Notes: a model not told the origin generated them from the letters alone. A stretch of 64,000 nucleotides of DNA from Mycobacterium sp. EPa45 (GCF_001021385.1 NZ_CP011773.1:930001-994000), one strand, 5' to 3'. Numbered from the stretch's first letter, positions 43,602 through 56,489 are shown. A program made the numbers and translations.

Positions 43602-45292
43602 GCGACCGCGCTATCGGGCTCGGACATGAACGCGGCGACCGCGCGGTTCTCCGGTACCGAGCACAGTGCGATGTCGTTGTACCGCTCCCGCAGCTCGCGC
43701 TTGAGCACCTTGCCGGTCACGCCCACCGGGAAGTCCTCCGGAGTCAACGCGACGTCCAGGATGGCGATCCGCGGATGTTCGCCGGCCTTCTCCAGGACCG
43801 AGTTGGCCATCACCAGAAGGCCTTCAGCATCGGCCGATGGATCACGACTGATGACGACGGCGACCGGAACGATCTGCTCACCGACCCGCCCGGCGACGAC
43901 CGCGCAGTCGGAAATGGCGCTCATCTCGCTGAGCAGCACCTCCTCCATCAGCACCGAATAGCCGGTGCCCTCGGCGGTTTCAATGGCGTCCTTCGTCCGG
44001 TCGACCACGAAGTAGTTGCCGTCCTCGTCCTGGTAGACCAGGTCGCCGGTCAGCCAGTAGCCGCCCAACTTGGAGCGGTATGTGGTGTCCGAGTCGTTCC
44101 AGTACCCGGCGGTGATCGACGGGCCCTTGGCGCCGAAAAAGCCGACCTCGCCGATGGGTGCCTTGCTGCCGTCGGGCCGCAGGGCTGCGACCTCGGCGAC
44201 GGGGTCGGGCTTGCCGATGCGACGGTCGGAGCGTTCCGATGCCAGCGTGCGGGGCTGGACCACCAGACCCCAGCCGAGCTCGGTGGTGCCGAACCGGTCG
44301 TAGAAGGTGGGTGGTTCCTGATCTGCGCTGCGCTTGGCGAGGATCGCCCCGATGTGGGCCTCGTGGATGGCGTCGCCCATGTTGACCCAGTAGTCGACGG
44401 AATCGACCACACCGGGCGCTGTTTCGACTGCGGCCAGCTCGGAGTAGGCGTGGGCGAATGCCATGACGCCCTTCGGCTCGTGCTGATGCACGGCGGCGGC
44501 CAGCTCCTCACCGGTCGGGTCGTAGAGCGCGACCAGCGGTGTGCCGGCCAGGATCGAATAGGTGGTGTAGACGATGCAGCCGAGATGTGACTGCGGTTGG
44601 GCGGTCATCATCCGCTCTTGGGCGGGCTCGATGTAGTTCGCCAGGCGGAAACGCGGCCCTGCGACGCTGGATGCGTGAGTCTGGGTGACCGCCTTGGGAA
44701 TTCCCGTGGTCCCGGACGAGTGCATGATCGACACCGGGTCCTCGCCCGCATGGTTGAAGCGCCAGTCGTCGGGCAGTGCGGCTGCCTGCGGGGCAGGCAG
44801 ATCCTCGACGAGCTGAATCCATTGCAGGCTGGTCAGCGACCCGAGCCCGTGGTCGATCGCGGCGAGGCGTGATTGAGTGGTGTAAATCCCCACCGGTGTG
44901 GTGCGCTCGCAGAGGCCGAGCGCCAGCGCCGGCGAGGCCTTGCTGTTGATGAGCACTCCGATCGCGCCCAACTGCGCCAGCGCATTCAGGTGGATCGTGT
45001 AGGCGAACGTGTCCTCCATGTAGAGCGCCACGCGGTCACGTGGGCCGACGCCCTTGTCGTGGTACCACACCGACCAGCTCTGAACGAGTGCGTCGATCTG
45101 GGCGAGGGTGAATTCGGTCTGCGCTTCGCCCGCCGTGTTGATCACCGGCCGGCCCGTGCGGATGAACGGGATGTGCGGATCGGGGTGCACGGCCATGGCC
45201 GTCTTCAGCAGGTTGCCGCCACCGAGTTCGGGCAGTGCCGCCAGGTGCGAACGCTGTTCGGGGGTCAGCACAGCGTGGGTGGTGATGGTCAT
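43598..45292 (-). CDS. Adenylate-forming ligase, possible CreM-like diazotase
   Basis: 564 aa, with AAGGAG before ATG 45292. It has ANL superfamily motifs: SIMHSSGTTGIPKAV (P-loop), YDRFGTTELGW, YWLTGDLVYQDEDGNYFVVDR and the C-terminal TGKVLKRELRERY with the catalytic Lys. It would normally activate a carboxylate as acyl-AMP. In cremeomycin-type clusters an ANL-type enzyme (CreM) instead uses ATP to join nitrite to an aryl amine, forming a diazo group. Given the CreE/CreD-like genes, this or the PaaK-like protein at 54119 is the candidate. An ordinary acyl-CoA/AMP ligase function is equally compatible with the motifs. Confidence 0.8.
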   Translation of the reverse strand: MTITTHAVLTPEQRSHLAALPELGGGNLLKTAMAVHPDPHIPFIRTGRPVINTAGEAQTEFTLAQIDALVQSWSVWYHDKGVGPRDRVALYMEDTFAYTIHLNALAQLGAIGVLINSKASPALALGLCERTTPVGIYTTQSRLAAIDHGLGSLTSLQWIQLVEDLPAPQAAALPDDWRFNHAGEDPVSIMHSSGTTGIPKAVTQTHASSVAGPRFRLANYIEPAQERMMTAQPQSHLGCIVYTTYSILAGTPLVALYDPTGEELAAAVHQHEPKGVMAFAHAYSELAAVETAPGVVDSVDYWVNMGDAIHEAHIGAILAKRSADQEPPTFYDRFGTTELGWGLVVQPRTLASERSDRRIGKPDPVAEVAALRPDGSKAPIGEVGFFGAKGPSITAGYWNDSDTTYRSKLGGYWLTGDLVYQDEDGNYFVVDRTKDAIETAEGTGYSVLMEEVLLSEMSAISDCAVVAGRVGEQIVPVAVVISRDPSADAEGLLVMANSVLEKAGEHPRIAILDVALTPEDFPVGVTGKVLKRELRERYNDIALCSVPENRAVAAFMSEPDSAVA

Positions 45293-45328
45293 GGGTGTAA
45301 CTCCTTGTCGGTAGGTGTGATTGGGGGA

Positions 45329-46555
45329 TCAGAAGCCGAGGGCGTGGGCGGCAGTCTCGAGGTCGTGCTGGTGGTGCAGGCTGGACACCGCGAAGCGCAT
45401 CAGTCCGGTGCCCTTGGCGACGGTGGGGTAGAAGGCCGGCAGGACCAGCACACCGGCCCGCTTCAGCCGGCGGGCGGCCGCGAACGCCTTCTCCTCGGTG
45501 TTGAATACCGCGCCGCGGACCGGTGAGTGCAGCCCGGCGTTGACGAGAGTCCCGCCGGTCAGCCGGTCGAACTCGGCGGCGTTGTCCCACAGCTGGGTTT
45601 GCAGCTTCGCCACCTGGCCGTCGACGTGCAGCCGGGCGGCGGCGACGTTGGCGGCCAGCATTGGCAGCATGATCGAGTGTCCGAACACCAAGGGGTTGGC
45701 GAACTTCCGCAACACCCGCATGTCGTCGTCGCTGGGCACCACCGCGAAGCCACCGGCGCCGCCGAAGGCCTTCGAGAGTGACCCGGCTAGGACGACGTTC
45801 CGCGGCAACCTGCCACCCAGAGCTTCGAACGCATATCCGGCGCCCAGTGCTCCCTCGATCGAAACGCCGTGGGCGTCATCGACATACAGAATCCCGCCGA
45901 AGGGCTTGAGGATGGCGCGCATGGACGCCACGTCGATCAGGCCGCCCATCGAACCGACACCGTCGACCAACACGATCGGGGTGCGCCCGGTGGCGGCGGC
46001 CTCGTGCACCGCCTCGGGCAGCGCGGTCGGGTCGGTCATGTCGAAGCGCTTCGTCGGCCCGATCTGCTCGAGAACGCCGCGGATCACCTGAATGGACGCG
46101 TGCGCGGTCTTCTCGACGAGGAACGTGACGCCGGCCTCGGACACCGGATAGCTGGGCAGCGCACCCGCGCCGAGCAGCGGCAGCAGGCCCAGATGAACAT
46201 TGCTCACCGAGGTGAACGCGGCGACCTGCGCACCGCCGTACATGACCGACAGCAGCTCCTCGAGCTCGGCGAGGTACGGCGGCCGGCCACGGTTGCGCGA
46301 TGTCGAGAAGTGCAGTCCGAACCGGCTCATCGCCTCGGTCGCCGCGGCGATCAGATCGGGGTGCGACTCCAGGCCGAGGTAGGAGCAGGAGACGAACTCC
46401 ACCGCGTCACCGCCGTCGGCCAGCGTGACTCGCTTACCGTCGCGTGCGGTAATGACGTGCCCGGTCAGGCCTTCGGCGAAGGCGCGATCGAGGGAGTCCG
46501 AGGTCTTGCTGACCCGCGATGCGACCCAGTTGGGCCGGCTCATCAGTTCCGTCAT
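45329..46555 (-). CDS. Alpha-oxoamine synthase-like PLP enzyme (KAPA synthase-like)
   Basis: 408 aa, fold-type I. The PLP lysine lies in GSLSKAFGGAGGFAVV; SCSYLGLESHPDLI and LYVDDAHGVSIEGALG are typical of the 8-amino-7-oxononanoate synthase / 2-amino-3-oxobutyrate-CoA ligase group. Such enzymes condense an amino acid with an acyl thioester, losing CO2. No biotin genes are nearby. It overlaps the PapC-like gene by 4 bp (ATGA). In this pathway it might extend an amino acid with an acyl group; the partner is unknown. Confidence 0.82.
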   Translation of the reverse strand: MTELMSRPNWVASRVSKTSDSLDRAFAEGLTGHVITARDGKRVTLADGGDAVEFVSCSYLGLESHPDLIAAATEAMSRFGLHFSTSRNRGRPPYLAELEELLSVMYGGAQVAAFTSVSNVHLGLLPLLGAGALPSYPVSEAGVTFLVEKTAHASIQVIRGVLEQIGPTKRFDMTDPTALPEAVHEAAATGRTPIVLVDGVGSMGGLIDVASMRAILKPFGGILYVDDAHGVSIEGALGAGYAFEALGGRLPRNVVLAGSLSKAFGGAGGFAVVPSDDDMRVLRKFANPLVFGHSIMLPMLAANVAAARLHVDGQVAKLQTQLWDNAAEFDRLTGGTLVNAGLHSPVRGAVFNTEEKAFAAARRLKRAGVLVLPAFYPTVAKGTGLMRFAVSSLHHQHDLETAAHALGF

Positions 46556-47475
46556 GTCATGTTCTCCTTTGTGAGGTCAGTTGTCATGGCGCGCAACGCT
46601 TGTGCGCTGCGCTCGCGATAGGAGCCCCGCAGGGGGCCGAACAACCCGCTGAGCCGCTCGAGCAAGTCACCGAACTCGCCGCAGGTGCCGTCCTCGACAA
46701 CACCGGCCAACTGCGACACCCCGCGCGACAGCGCGCGGCGGGCCGCCGGGGCATATGGGTTGGCCGCCTGGACGTCCCAATACACCTCGGGCGCACCGGA
46801 GGCGATGCGCGCCAGCAACGACAGCAGCGCGCGGTGGGGTGGTGGGGCTATCCGGTCCAGATCGGCGATGTCGACGTCCAATTCGGCCAGCGCGGCCCCG
46901 AAGGCGATCACCGCGGCGTGGGTGAGCGCCTGCGACGCGGCTGAGATTCGGTCGTGCTGGTCGGCGGTCACCGGCACCACTCGCGCGCCCCATTGCGCGA
47001 TCAGTTCGTGCAGGGCACGGCCGCGTCGGCCGTCACGCACGGTCACCGATGCCACCGGATGCCCGGCGAAGCCCAGCGCGGGAGCGAACATCGGGTTGAG
47101 GCTCAGTGCCTCGACATCCCGGGCGATCGTGGTGGCCGCGCGCAGCGTGGGAACCACTGCGGACTTGACCGACAGCGTGTCGACGATCAGGGCGTCGGGC
47201 CGCAGCGTGCCGACCAGCCGGCCGATCGAGACCAGTGCCACCGGTTCGGGAACGCTGAGCAACACGGCGTCGGCGGTGCGGACGACGTCCGCGACTTCGG
47301 CTCCGGGATCGCTGATGTCGCCGCGGACGAAGCGGGTGACCCGATGGGTGGGCCCGGGGATGGTGCGGTCGACGATGACGACGTCGTTGCCGGACTCCTG
47401 AAGTCGTTCGGCGAACAGTGCTCCCACCGCTCCCGAGCCGCCGGCGATGACGACGCGCCCGATGCTGCCGCTCAT
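46552..47475 (-). CDS. papC: Prephenate dehydrogenase-like, PapC candidate
   Basis: 307 aa from ATG 47475, which overlaps the stop of a 16-codon leader. The N-terminal NAD motif VVIAGGSGAVGALFAERL is followed by ADAVLLSVPEPV, LIVDTLSVKSAVVPTL and EALSLNPMFAPALGFAGHPV. These are hallmarks of prephenate and 4-amino-4-deoxyprephenate dehydrogenases. With a PapA-like and a PapB-like gene in the same cluster, it probably oxidatively decarboxylates 4-amino-4-deoxyprephenate to 4-aminophenylpyruvate. Ordinary prephenate dehydrogenase for tyrosine is the alternative. Confidence 0.78.
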   Translation of the reverse strand: MSGSIGRVVIAGGSGAVGALFAERLQESGNDVVIVDRTIPGPTHRVTRFVRGDISDPGAEVADVVRTADAVLLSVPEPVALVSIGRLVGTLRPDALIVDTLSVKSAVVPTLRAATTIARDVEALSLNPMFAPALGFAGHPVASVTVRDGRRGRALHELIAQWGARVVPVTADQHDRISAASQALTHAAVIAFGAALAELDVDIADLDRIAPPPHRALLSLLARIASGAPEVYWDVQAANPYAPAARRALSRGVSQLAGVVEDGTCGEFGDLLERLSGLFGPLRGSYRERSAQALRAMTTDLTKENMT

Positions 47476-47522
47476 CGCTGCTCGTCCTGAGTTGCGGTGA
47501 CGCCGTACTGGTCGGAGGTCAT
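47472..47522 (-). CDS. 16-aa leader peptide, start-stop coupled to papC-like gene
   Basis: ATG 47522 encodes MTSDQYGVTATQDEQR and stops at TGA 47472-47474, overlapping the ATG of the dehydrogenase (ATGA). Its ATG sits at the same distance from the shared promoter element as the first genes of operons B and C, so it is probably the true first codon of operon A mRNA. A ribosome ending here could restart on papC. A TTG at 47529 would instead extend papC in another frame. No run of one amino acid suggests classical attenuation. Confidence 0.5.
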   Translation of the reverse strand: MTSDQYGVTATQDEQR

Positions 47523-47555
47523 GAGTCAAATAGTCGCGATCGCGCCGTGTTTCAG

Positions 47556-47575
47556 TAATCGCCGGCGATACCAGA
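47556..47575 (-). promoter_or_regulatory. Cluster operator/promoter element 2 (operon A)
   Basis: TAATCGCCGGCGATACCAGA on the plus strand, with perfect 12-bp palindrome ATCGCCGGCGAT. It ends 33 bp from ATG 47522. GACTATTTG follows on the minus strand. Two GGGTAAGG boxes lie farther out (47590-47597 and 47612-47619), as near element 3. Confidence 0.8.
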
Positions 47576-47731
47576 TTCCCGTTGTCGATGGGTAAGGCTT
47601 TCCTGTCCCCGGGGTAAGGGTCGAGGGTTTCGGATCACGCGCCCGCATCGCAGAAATCGGATCGGTAGACGTGTGCGATAACTCCTGGAACAGTGAGGCG
47701 TTGGCCCGTGCACCCACAGAAAGAGGCTTCG

Positions 47732-48175
47732 ATGCGTCCTGATTACGTGCGGCTTGGTCGCCGCACCGTGTTCATCGGCACAGGTGTCGGCCTGATCGGC
47801 TTCGTCGTTGCCGCCTGTTCGACGAGCAAGACTCAGCCGGCGGCGAGCTCCACCGTCGACGCGACCACCCCGGCCACGTCTGTGCCACCCGCGCCGCCGA
47901 AGGTGATCGCCAAGACCGAGCAGGTGCCCGTCGGCTCAGGAGTGATCATCGACGACATCGTGCTCACGCAGCCATCGCAGGGCGTCTTCAACGGATTGTC
48001 GGCAATCTGCACCCACCAAGGCTGCAAGTTGGACCGGGTGGCGGACGGGACCATCGACTGCCCGTGCCACGGCAGCAAGTTCAACCTTGACGGCTCGGTT
48101 GCCAATGGGCCGGCCAAGCTGCCGTTGCCGACGAAGTCGATTACTGTCCAGGGTGATTCGATCCTGCTCAACTGA
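47732..48175 (+). CDS. Rieske [2Fe-2S] lipoprotein
   Basis: 147 aa from ATG 47732. A twin-Arg-containing signal segment (RLGRRTVFIGTGVGLIGFVVAACS) ends in lipobox VAAC, so it is probably a Tat-exported lipoprotein. The Rieske ligands are CTHQGC and CPCHGS with the usual spacing, followed by SKFNLDGSVANGPAKLPLP. It carries one electron on the outer side of the membrane. It is divergent from operon A and may share its control region, so it could donate electrons to a pathway enzyme or be unrelated. Confidence 0.9.
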   Translation: MRPDYVRLGRRTVFIGTGVGLIGFVVAACSTSKTQPAASSTVDATTPATSVPPAPPKVIAKTEQVPVGSGVIIDDIVLTQPSQGVFNGLSAICTHQGCKLDRVADGTIDCPCHGSKFNLDGSVANGPAKLPLPTKSITVQGDSILLN

Positions 48176-48275
48176 AACGAATTCGCTCCGGTCCGCCTCC
48201 GCGGCCCGTACCCTGATCGAGTCAACCGCCTTCGCCGCCGAGGGCGATCGCGCCAGTGGAAGGCGGTACATCAGC

Positions 48276-49205
48276 GTGGCTTCTCCGACAACCAGATCGA
48301 GCGCATTACCGATCGTGATCGCAGGCGTGGTCGTCGCCGCGATGGTGGGGGCGTGCAGCTCGAATTCGGCACCATCAGCCACGTCGTCGAGTGCCACCCC
48401 CACGACCTCGAGCGCCACGCCGTCTGGGTCGACGACGACCAGCGCTGCCGCGAGCGGCCCGACCCAGATCATCGTCCCGCTCGGCAACGAGCCGTCCGGA
48501 ACTGTGACGCTGACCTGGGACCCCCAGACCAAGTACATCACCGCGAAGATCGCGATGGTCGGTCTGACGCCGGGTAGCACTCACGCCATGCACATCCATC
48601 AGGGCACCTGCGACAAGCAGGGCGACGTACTGGTCCCCTTCCTCGACGTGACTGCCGACGACACCGGGAAGATCAACGATTCGATGTTGAGTGCGCAGCC
48701 CTCGAATACCGGATTGGTCGCGGGCACATTACTGAACATCCATCTGGCGCCCGCCAACGAGATGGGCGCTCCGGGATCGCAGACCTACATGCCGATTTCT
48801 TGTGCCAATATCGACCCGGCGGCCGGGGCGACACTGCAGATGGCGCCGTTGCCACAGTTCGGCGATCACCCGCAGAGTCAGGCAATTCTGAATTACGACC
48901 CGACGGCCAAGGCGCTCACCGTGTCGACCCGTGCCACGGGACTCGTCCCGGGCAGCGCGCACGCGGTGCACATTCACGCCGGCTCGTGTGACTCGCAGGG
49001 CAAGGTGGTCTACCACCTCAACGATCTGGTCGCCAAAGCTGACGGCGTCGCCGAGACCACCACTGTCGTCAAGGATGTCGATCAGGCCCCACCGACGAGC
49101 GGCTGGTACGTCAACGTTCATCTCGGCGACCACGACCAGATCGAAAAGGACGGCAAGCCCGCCCTGTTGTTCGCGCCGATCCTGTGCGGCAACGTCACCA
49201 AGTAG
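48276..49205 (+). CDS. Lipoprotein with two CHRD-like domains
   Basis: 309 aa from GTG 48276. The signal peptide ends in lipobox VGAC, followed by a Ser/Thr-rich linker. Two similar domains follow, each with the motif LxPGSxHAxHIHxGxCDxQG (first STHAMHIHQGTC, second SAHAVHIHAGSC) and a later VxxHL segment. The HxH pairs recall the CHRD and copper-zinc superoxide dismutase folds, so metal binding is possible. The next gene overlaps its 3' end by 22 bp, so it is co-transcribed with a secreted peptidase-like protein. Confidence 0.75.
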   Translation: MASPTTRSSALPIVIAGVVVAAMVGACSSNSAPSATSSSATPTTSSATPSGSTTTSAAASGPTQIIVPLGNEPSGTVTLTWDPQTKYITAKIAMVGLTPGSTHAMHIHQGTCDKQGDVLVPFLDVTADDTGKINDSMLSAQPSNTGLVAGTLLNIHLAPANEMGAPGSQTYMPISCANIDPAAGATLQMAPLPQFGDHPQSQAILNYDPTAKALTVSTRATGLVPGSAHAVHIHAGSCDSQGKVVYHLNDLVAKADGVAETTTVVKDVDQAPPTSGWYVNVHLGDHDQIEKDGKPALLFAPILCGNVTK

Positions 49206-50791
49206 CGCCATGGCGACGCCTGTGGCAGGCGGTCTTCGCGGCGGTGATCCTCAGCGTCGCCACGCTGGTCAATCCGTGTACGCCGGCCGGCGCTGACATC
49301 GGTGTAGCCGACTCGTTCGTCGACCCGCTCGCGGAGGCCGCCGATACACCAGCCCTGGACTGGACCCCGTGTGACGGCGGATTCCTCTGCGCGACAGCCA
49401 CAGTCCCGATGGACTACAACGCGCCACACGGCGAGCAGGTGAGTCTGGCGGTCATCAAACTGCCGGCGAGGGATCCGGGTAAGCGAATCGGCACGTTGTT
49501 CATCAACTTCGGCGGTCCGGGCAATTCCGGGGTGGATCGGTTACGGCAGCGGGCGACATGGCCGTGGCTGTTCTCCGAGGAGCTGCGTTCACGCTTCGAC
49601 CTCGTCTCCTGGGACCAGCGCGGCGTAGCCCGCAGCGCCGCCGTGCGCTGCTTTCCCGACAACGTCGAACAGTGGCGATATCTCGTCCCCACTCCGGGCC
49701 TGCCGGCGGACGCCGCGGGGGAGGATCAGCTCTTCTCATGGGCTCAGGGCTTCGCGGACCGCTGCCGGGACCGGGCGGGGTCGATCCTGGATCACGCCTC
49801 ATCCGCCAACTCCGCACGTGATCTCGAGCTGTTGCGCCGCGCGGTCGGGGATCCGGCGCTGACGTATCACGGCATTTCGTACGGCACGCAGCTCGGTGCG
49901 ATCTACGCCAATCTGTTCCCCGGCCGCGTGCGGGCGATGGTCTTCGACGGATCGATCGACTTCGAAGGCAACATCTCCGGCCACGGCACCGAGGGAACCA
50001 CCATCCCACTGAATACCCGCCAAGACGTTCCGGTCGGCACGGCGTCGGCGTTCGAGCAATTCCTCACCGACTGTTCGGCGGCCGGCGACCGCTGCGCGTT
50101 CTCCTCCGGAAACCCGAGGGCCAAGTGGCGGACGTTGACCGACCGTTTTCGCAATTCGTCCGTTCTGATCTACGGCCGCCCGTGGACGCTTCCCGAAATC
50201 GCCGCCTCCACACTGGCTGTACCGGACAGCTATCCAGAGCTCGCGGAATTGCTTCAGCAGTTCTACGGCACCGGCACTGCGGCACCGGAACTCATCGACG
50301 ATGTCACCGGCGTGAGCCCGGCGCCCGAGAACACCGAGCAGCCGTACCTGGCCAATCGCGAAGAGGCCTACAACGCCATCCAATGCAGCGACAGCATCGT
50401 GCCGACCGACCCCGAGGACTACCGTCGCGCATCGAGCGTCGCAGCCGGGTCGGCACCGGACTTCGGGCGCATCTCGGTGTTCGACACGATCCCGTGCGCG
50501 TTCTGGCAGGGCCGCGACGCCGACCGCTACACCGGCCCGTGGAACCGCCGCACCGCCGCCCCAATCCTGGTGCTCAACACCAGAAACGACCCCGCCACTC
50601 CATTGGACGGCGCGTACGCGGGTGCCAGTGAGTTGGCCCAGGCCCGCGTCGTCGTGACCGAGGGCGCCGGTCACACCAGTATGTACGTCGCGAGTACGTG
50701 CACCGAGCGGGTCAAACGCAGCTATCTGTTTACCGGTGTGCTGCCACCGGAGGGCACCGCCTGCCGCCGAGACCGGTCACCGTTCGGCTGA
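49184..50791 (+). CDS. Secreted TAP-type alpha/beta hydrolase (peptidase family S33)
   Basis: 535 aa from GTG 49184 (22 bp inside the previous gene). The signal peptide (about 10-37) ends in AGA before DIGVADS. The alpha/beta hydrolase core has INFGGPGNSG (oxyanion hole), FDLVSWDQRGVARS and the nucleophile Ser in YHGISYGTQLG. The TAP-like C-terminal domain has PILVLNTRNDPATPLDGA and the His in EGAGHTSM. It is related to mycobacterial CaeA/Hip1-type proteases and Streptomyces tripeptidyl aminopeptidases. It should cleave short peptides or esters outside the membrane. It converges on the hydrolase at 50777 with a 15-bp overlap. Confidence 0.9.
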   Translation: MRQRHQVAPWRRLWQAVFAAVILSVATLVNPCTPAGADIGVADSFVDPLAEAADTPALDWTPCDGGFLCATATVPMDYNAPHGEQVSLAVIKLPARDPGKRIGTLFINFGGPGNSGVDRLRQRATWPWLFSEELRSRFDLVSWDQRGVARSAAVRCFPDNVEQWRYLVPTPGLPADAAGEDQLFSWAQGFADRCRDRAGSILDHASSANSARDLELLRRAVGDPALTYHGISYGTQLGAIYANLFPGRVRAMVFDGSIDFEGNISGHGTEGTTIPLNTRQDVPVGTASAFEQFLTDCSAAGDRCAFSSGNPRAKWRTLTDRFRNSSVLIYGRPWTLPEIAASTLAVPDSYPELAELLQQFYGTGTAAPELIDDVTGVSPAPENTEQPYLANREEAYNAIQCSDSIVPTDPEDYRRASSVAAGSAPDFGRISVFDTIPCAFWQGRDADRYTGPWNRRTAAPILVLNTRNDPATPLDGAYAGASELAQARVVVTEGAGHTSMYVASTCTERVKRSYLFTGVLPPEGTACRRDRSPFG

Positions 50792-51583
50792 CACCGGTTC
50801 CAGAGAAGCAAAGTCGGCGATCAGCCGGGTTACCTCGTCCGCCAGTGCGATGTGCGGAAAGTGGTCTGATCCATGCAGTCTGGCGATGACTGCCTGAGGC
50901 ACGTGCGCGCGAACCAGGTCGACCCACCCCGAGCTCGAGTCCGATGTGAGCGAAATCCGTTCGCGTGCGGCGTCCATCGTCGTGCTCTGGATGACGAGCA
51001 ACGGAACAGTCACCCCGTCGAGCGCACCCTCCACTCGGTCGGCATCCCAGCCGGCCAGGTCGGTCATCAGGGCCCTGCCCACCGTGGCTGGAAGCCGCAG
51101 TGCGCGCTCGACGATCGCTTCGGCGAGAGCAGGATCGCTCGCCGGGAAGAACATCGATTCGAAGAACTGCCGCACGAATAGCGGGTAGCCGTCGCCGGCG
51201 ATCTCATCGGCCATGGCCTGTCTGGCGGCCGCGGGGTCGCCCGCTGCGATCCGGCTGCCGTCCACGAGCACCAACCCGGACACCAGGTCGGGCCGCACGC
51301 GGTTCGCCTCCAGCACCACCCGGCATCCCATGCTGTGCCCCACGAGGATCGCAGGTGGTAACGCCAACTCCGCCAGCACATTCGCCAGGCCCGCGCCGAA
51401 AGCCTCGATGGTGCACTCGGCCGGAATGACCGGGCTCGGACCATGGCCGGGCAGGTCGCACACGATGACGGTGGTCCTGGGAGCCAACGAGTCGAGCTGA
51501 GCGCGCCAGTCCGTCCCGTCGCACGCGAAGCCATGCACGAAGACCAGCGGGGGACGCCCGGCACCGGCTCTGATGATGCGCAC
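50777..51583 (-). CDS. Alpha/beta hydrolase
   Basis: 268 aa from GTG 51583, preceded by GGGAGGAG. Core motifs: LVFVHGFACDGTDWRAQL, nucleophile Ser in LVGHSMGCRVVL, acid in PLLVIQSTTMDA or nearby, and base His in HGSDHFPHIAL. It lies 67 bp downstream of the PapA-like gene on the same strand, so it may be the last gene of operon C. It could then hydrolyse a pathway thioester, ester or amide. It may also be an unrelated hydrolase. Confidence 0.85.
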   Translation of the reverse strand: MRIIRAGAGRPPLVFVHGFACDGTDWRAQLDSLAPRTTVIVCDLPGHGPSPVIPAECTIEAFGAGLANVLAELALPPAILVGHSMGCRVVLEANRVRPDLVSGLVLVDGSRIAAGDPAAARQAMADEIAGDGYPLFVRQFFESMFFPASDPALAEAIVERALRLPATVGRALMTDLAGWDADRVEGALDGVTVPLLVIQSTTMDAARERISLTSDSSSGWVDLVRAHVPQAVIARLHGSDHFPHIALADEVTRLIADFASLEPVSAER

Positions 51584-51650
51584 GCGCGCGCTCCTCCCGC
51601 GCTGGTTCTCGGCTACGGCTGTGTCCGAGATGCAGCGCGTGACGATCCTG

Positions 51651-55477
<3,827 letters not shown>

Positions 55478-55510
55478 GACACAAATGGTCGTGATCCGAG
55501 GCCACGGGCG

Positions 55511-55530
55511 TAATCGCCGCCGAGACCAGA
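55511..55530 (-). promoter_or_regulatory. Cluster operator/promoter element 3 (operon C)
   Basis: TAATCGCCGCCGAGACCAGA on the plus strand, matching element 2 at 18 of 20 bases. It ends 33 bp from ATG 55477. GACCATTTG follows on the minus strand. GGGAAGG (55545) and GGGTAAGG (55566) boxes lie beyond it, toward the divergent sigma gene. Confidence 0.72.
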
Positions 55531-55715
55531 TTCCCCTGTCCCCAGGGAAGGGTCACCTATCCGTGGGGTAAGGCGCGGGGGCATCGGCGCTGGCAGAGCC
55601 GGTTCTACCGGGGCCGACGTTTGCCGCGCGGGTGGCATGGGTACACGGGTGACCGCAGGTTCAGAGTCGGGCCGCGCAGCCCTGGTACCGCGAACGAATG
55701 TGATGGAGCCTGCTC

Positions 55716-56489
55716 ATGTCGGAATATTCGGAATTGACGGCGATGTTCCGTCACCTCAAGACCCTCGAAGACGGGTCGCCGGCATTCCGCCGTCAGCGCA
55801 ACGACATCATCGAATGCGCATTGCCGCTGGCCGATCACATCGCGCGGCGGTACAGCGGCCGGGGAGAACCGTTCGACGACCTCGTGCAGGCAGCGCGGAC
55901 CGGCCTGGTCAACTCGGTCAACCGCTACGACGTCGACAACGGAGCGGACTTCCTGTCGTTCGCCGTGCCTACCATGATGGGCGAGGTTCGCCGCCACTTC
56001 CGCGACCACACGTGGGCGGTCAAGGTGCCGCGACGCGTCAAAGAGCTTCAGCCGCAACTCAATAAGGCCCGTGCGGAACTAGCGCAACGTCTTGGCCGGG
56101 CGCCGAAGATCGTCGAAATCGCCGAACATCTCGGCATCGCACGCGAGCTCGTCGTCGAAGGGACCATCGGTGGCGCCCAGTACTCGACGATATCCACCGA
56201 TATGCCGACCGGGAATGGTGACGACTACCGACCCGTCGGCGATGTGATCGGCAGGGTCGACCCCAAGCTGGACAAGATTCTGGACATCGAGACGGTACGG
56301 CCCCTGATCGCCGCTTTACCCGAGCGGCAGCGGACCGTCCTCAACCTTCGGTTCTTCGAGAACATGACGCAGAGTCAGATCGCCGAACGCATCGGCTGCT
56401 CGCAGATGCATGTCTCGCGCCTGCTCACCAGGGCGCTGGAGACGGTGCGCAACCGCGCCGCAGAGCCATGGCTGGCGGCCGCCGGGTAA
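55716..56489 (+). CDS. SigF/SigB-type sigma factor
   Basis: 257 aa, close in length to M. tuberculosis SigF. Region 2 is IIECALPLADHIARRYSGRGEPFDDLVQAARTGLVNSVNRYD...FLSFAVPTMMGEVRRHFRDHTW; region 3 is VKELQPQLNKARAELAQRLGRAPKIVEIAEHLG; region 4 is LPERQRTVLNLRFFENMTQSQIAERIGCSQMHVSRLL. It would drive a general or stationary-phase stress regulon. It is divergent from operon C. Downstream genes encode RsbQ/RsbP and GAF-ANTAR proteins, which suit partner-switching control of such sigma factors. No RsbW/UsfX-type anti-sigma was seen beside it. Confidence 0.93.
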   Translation: MSEYSELTAMFRHLKTLEDGSPAFRRQRNDIIECALPLADHIARRYSGRGEPFDDLVQAARTGLVNSVNRYDVDNGADFLSFAVPTMMGEVRRHFRDHTWAVKVPRRVKELQPQLNKARAELAQRLGRAPKIVEIAEHLGIARELVVEGTIGGAQYSTISTDMPTGNGDDYRPVGDVIGRVDPKLDKILDIETVRPLIAALPERQRTVLNLRFFENMTQSQIAERIGCSQMHVSRLLTRALETVRNRAAEPWLAAAG

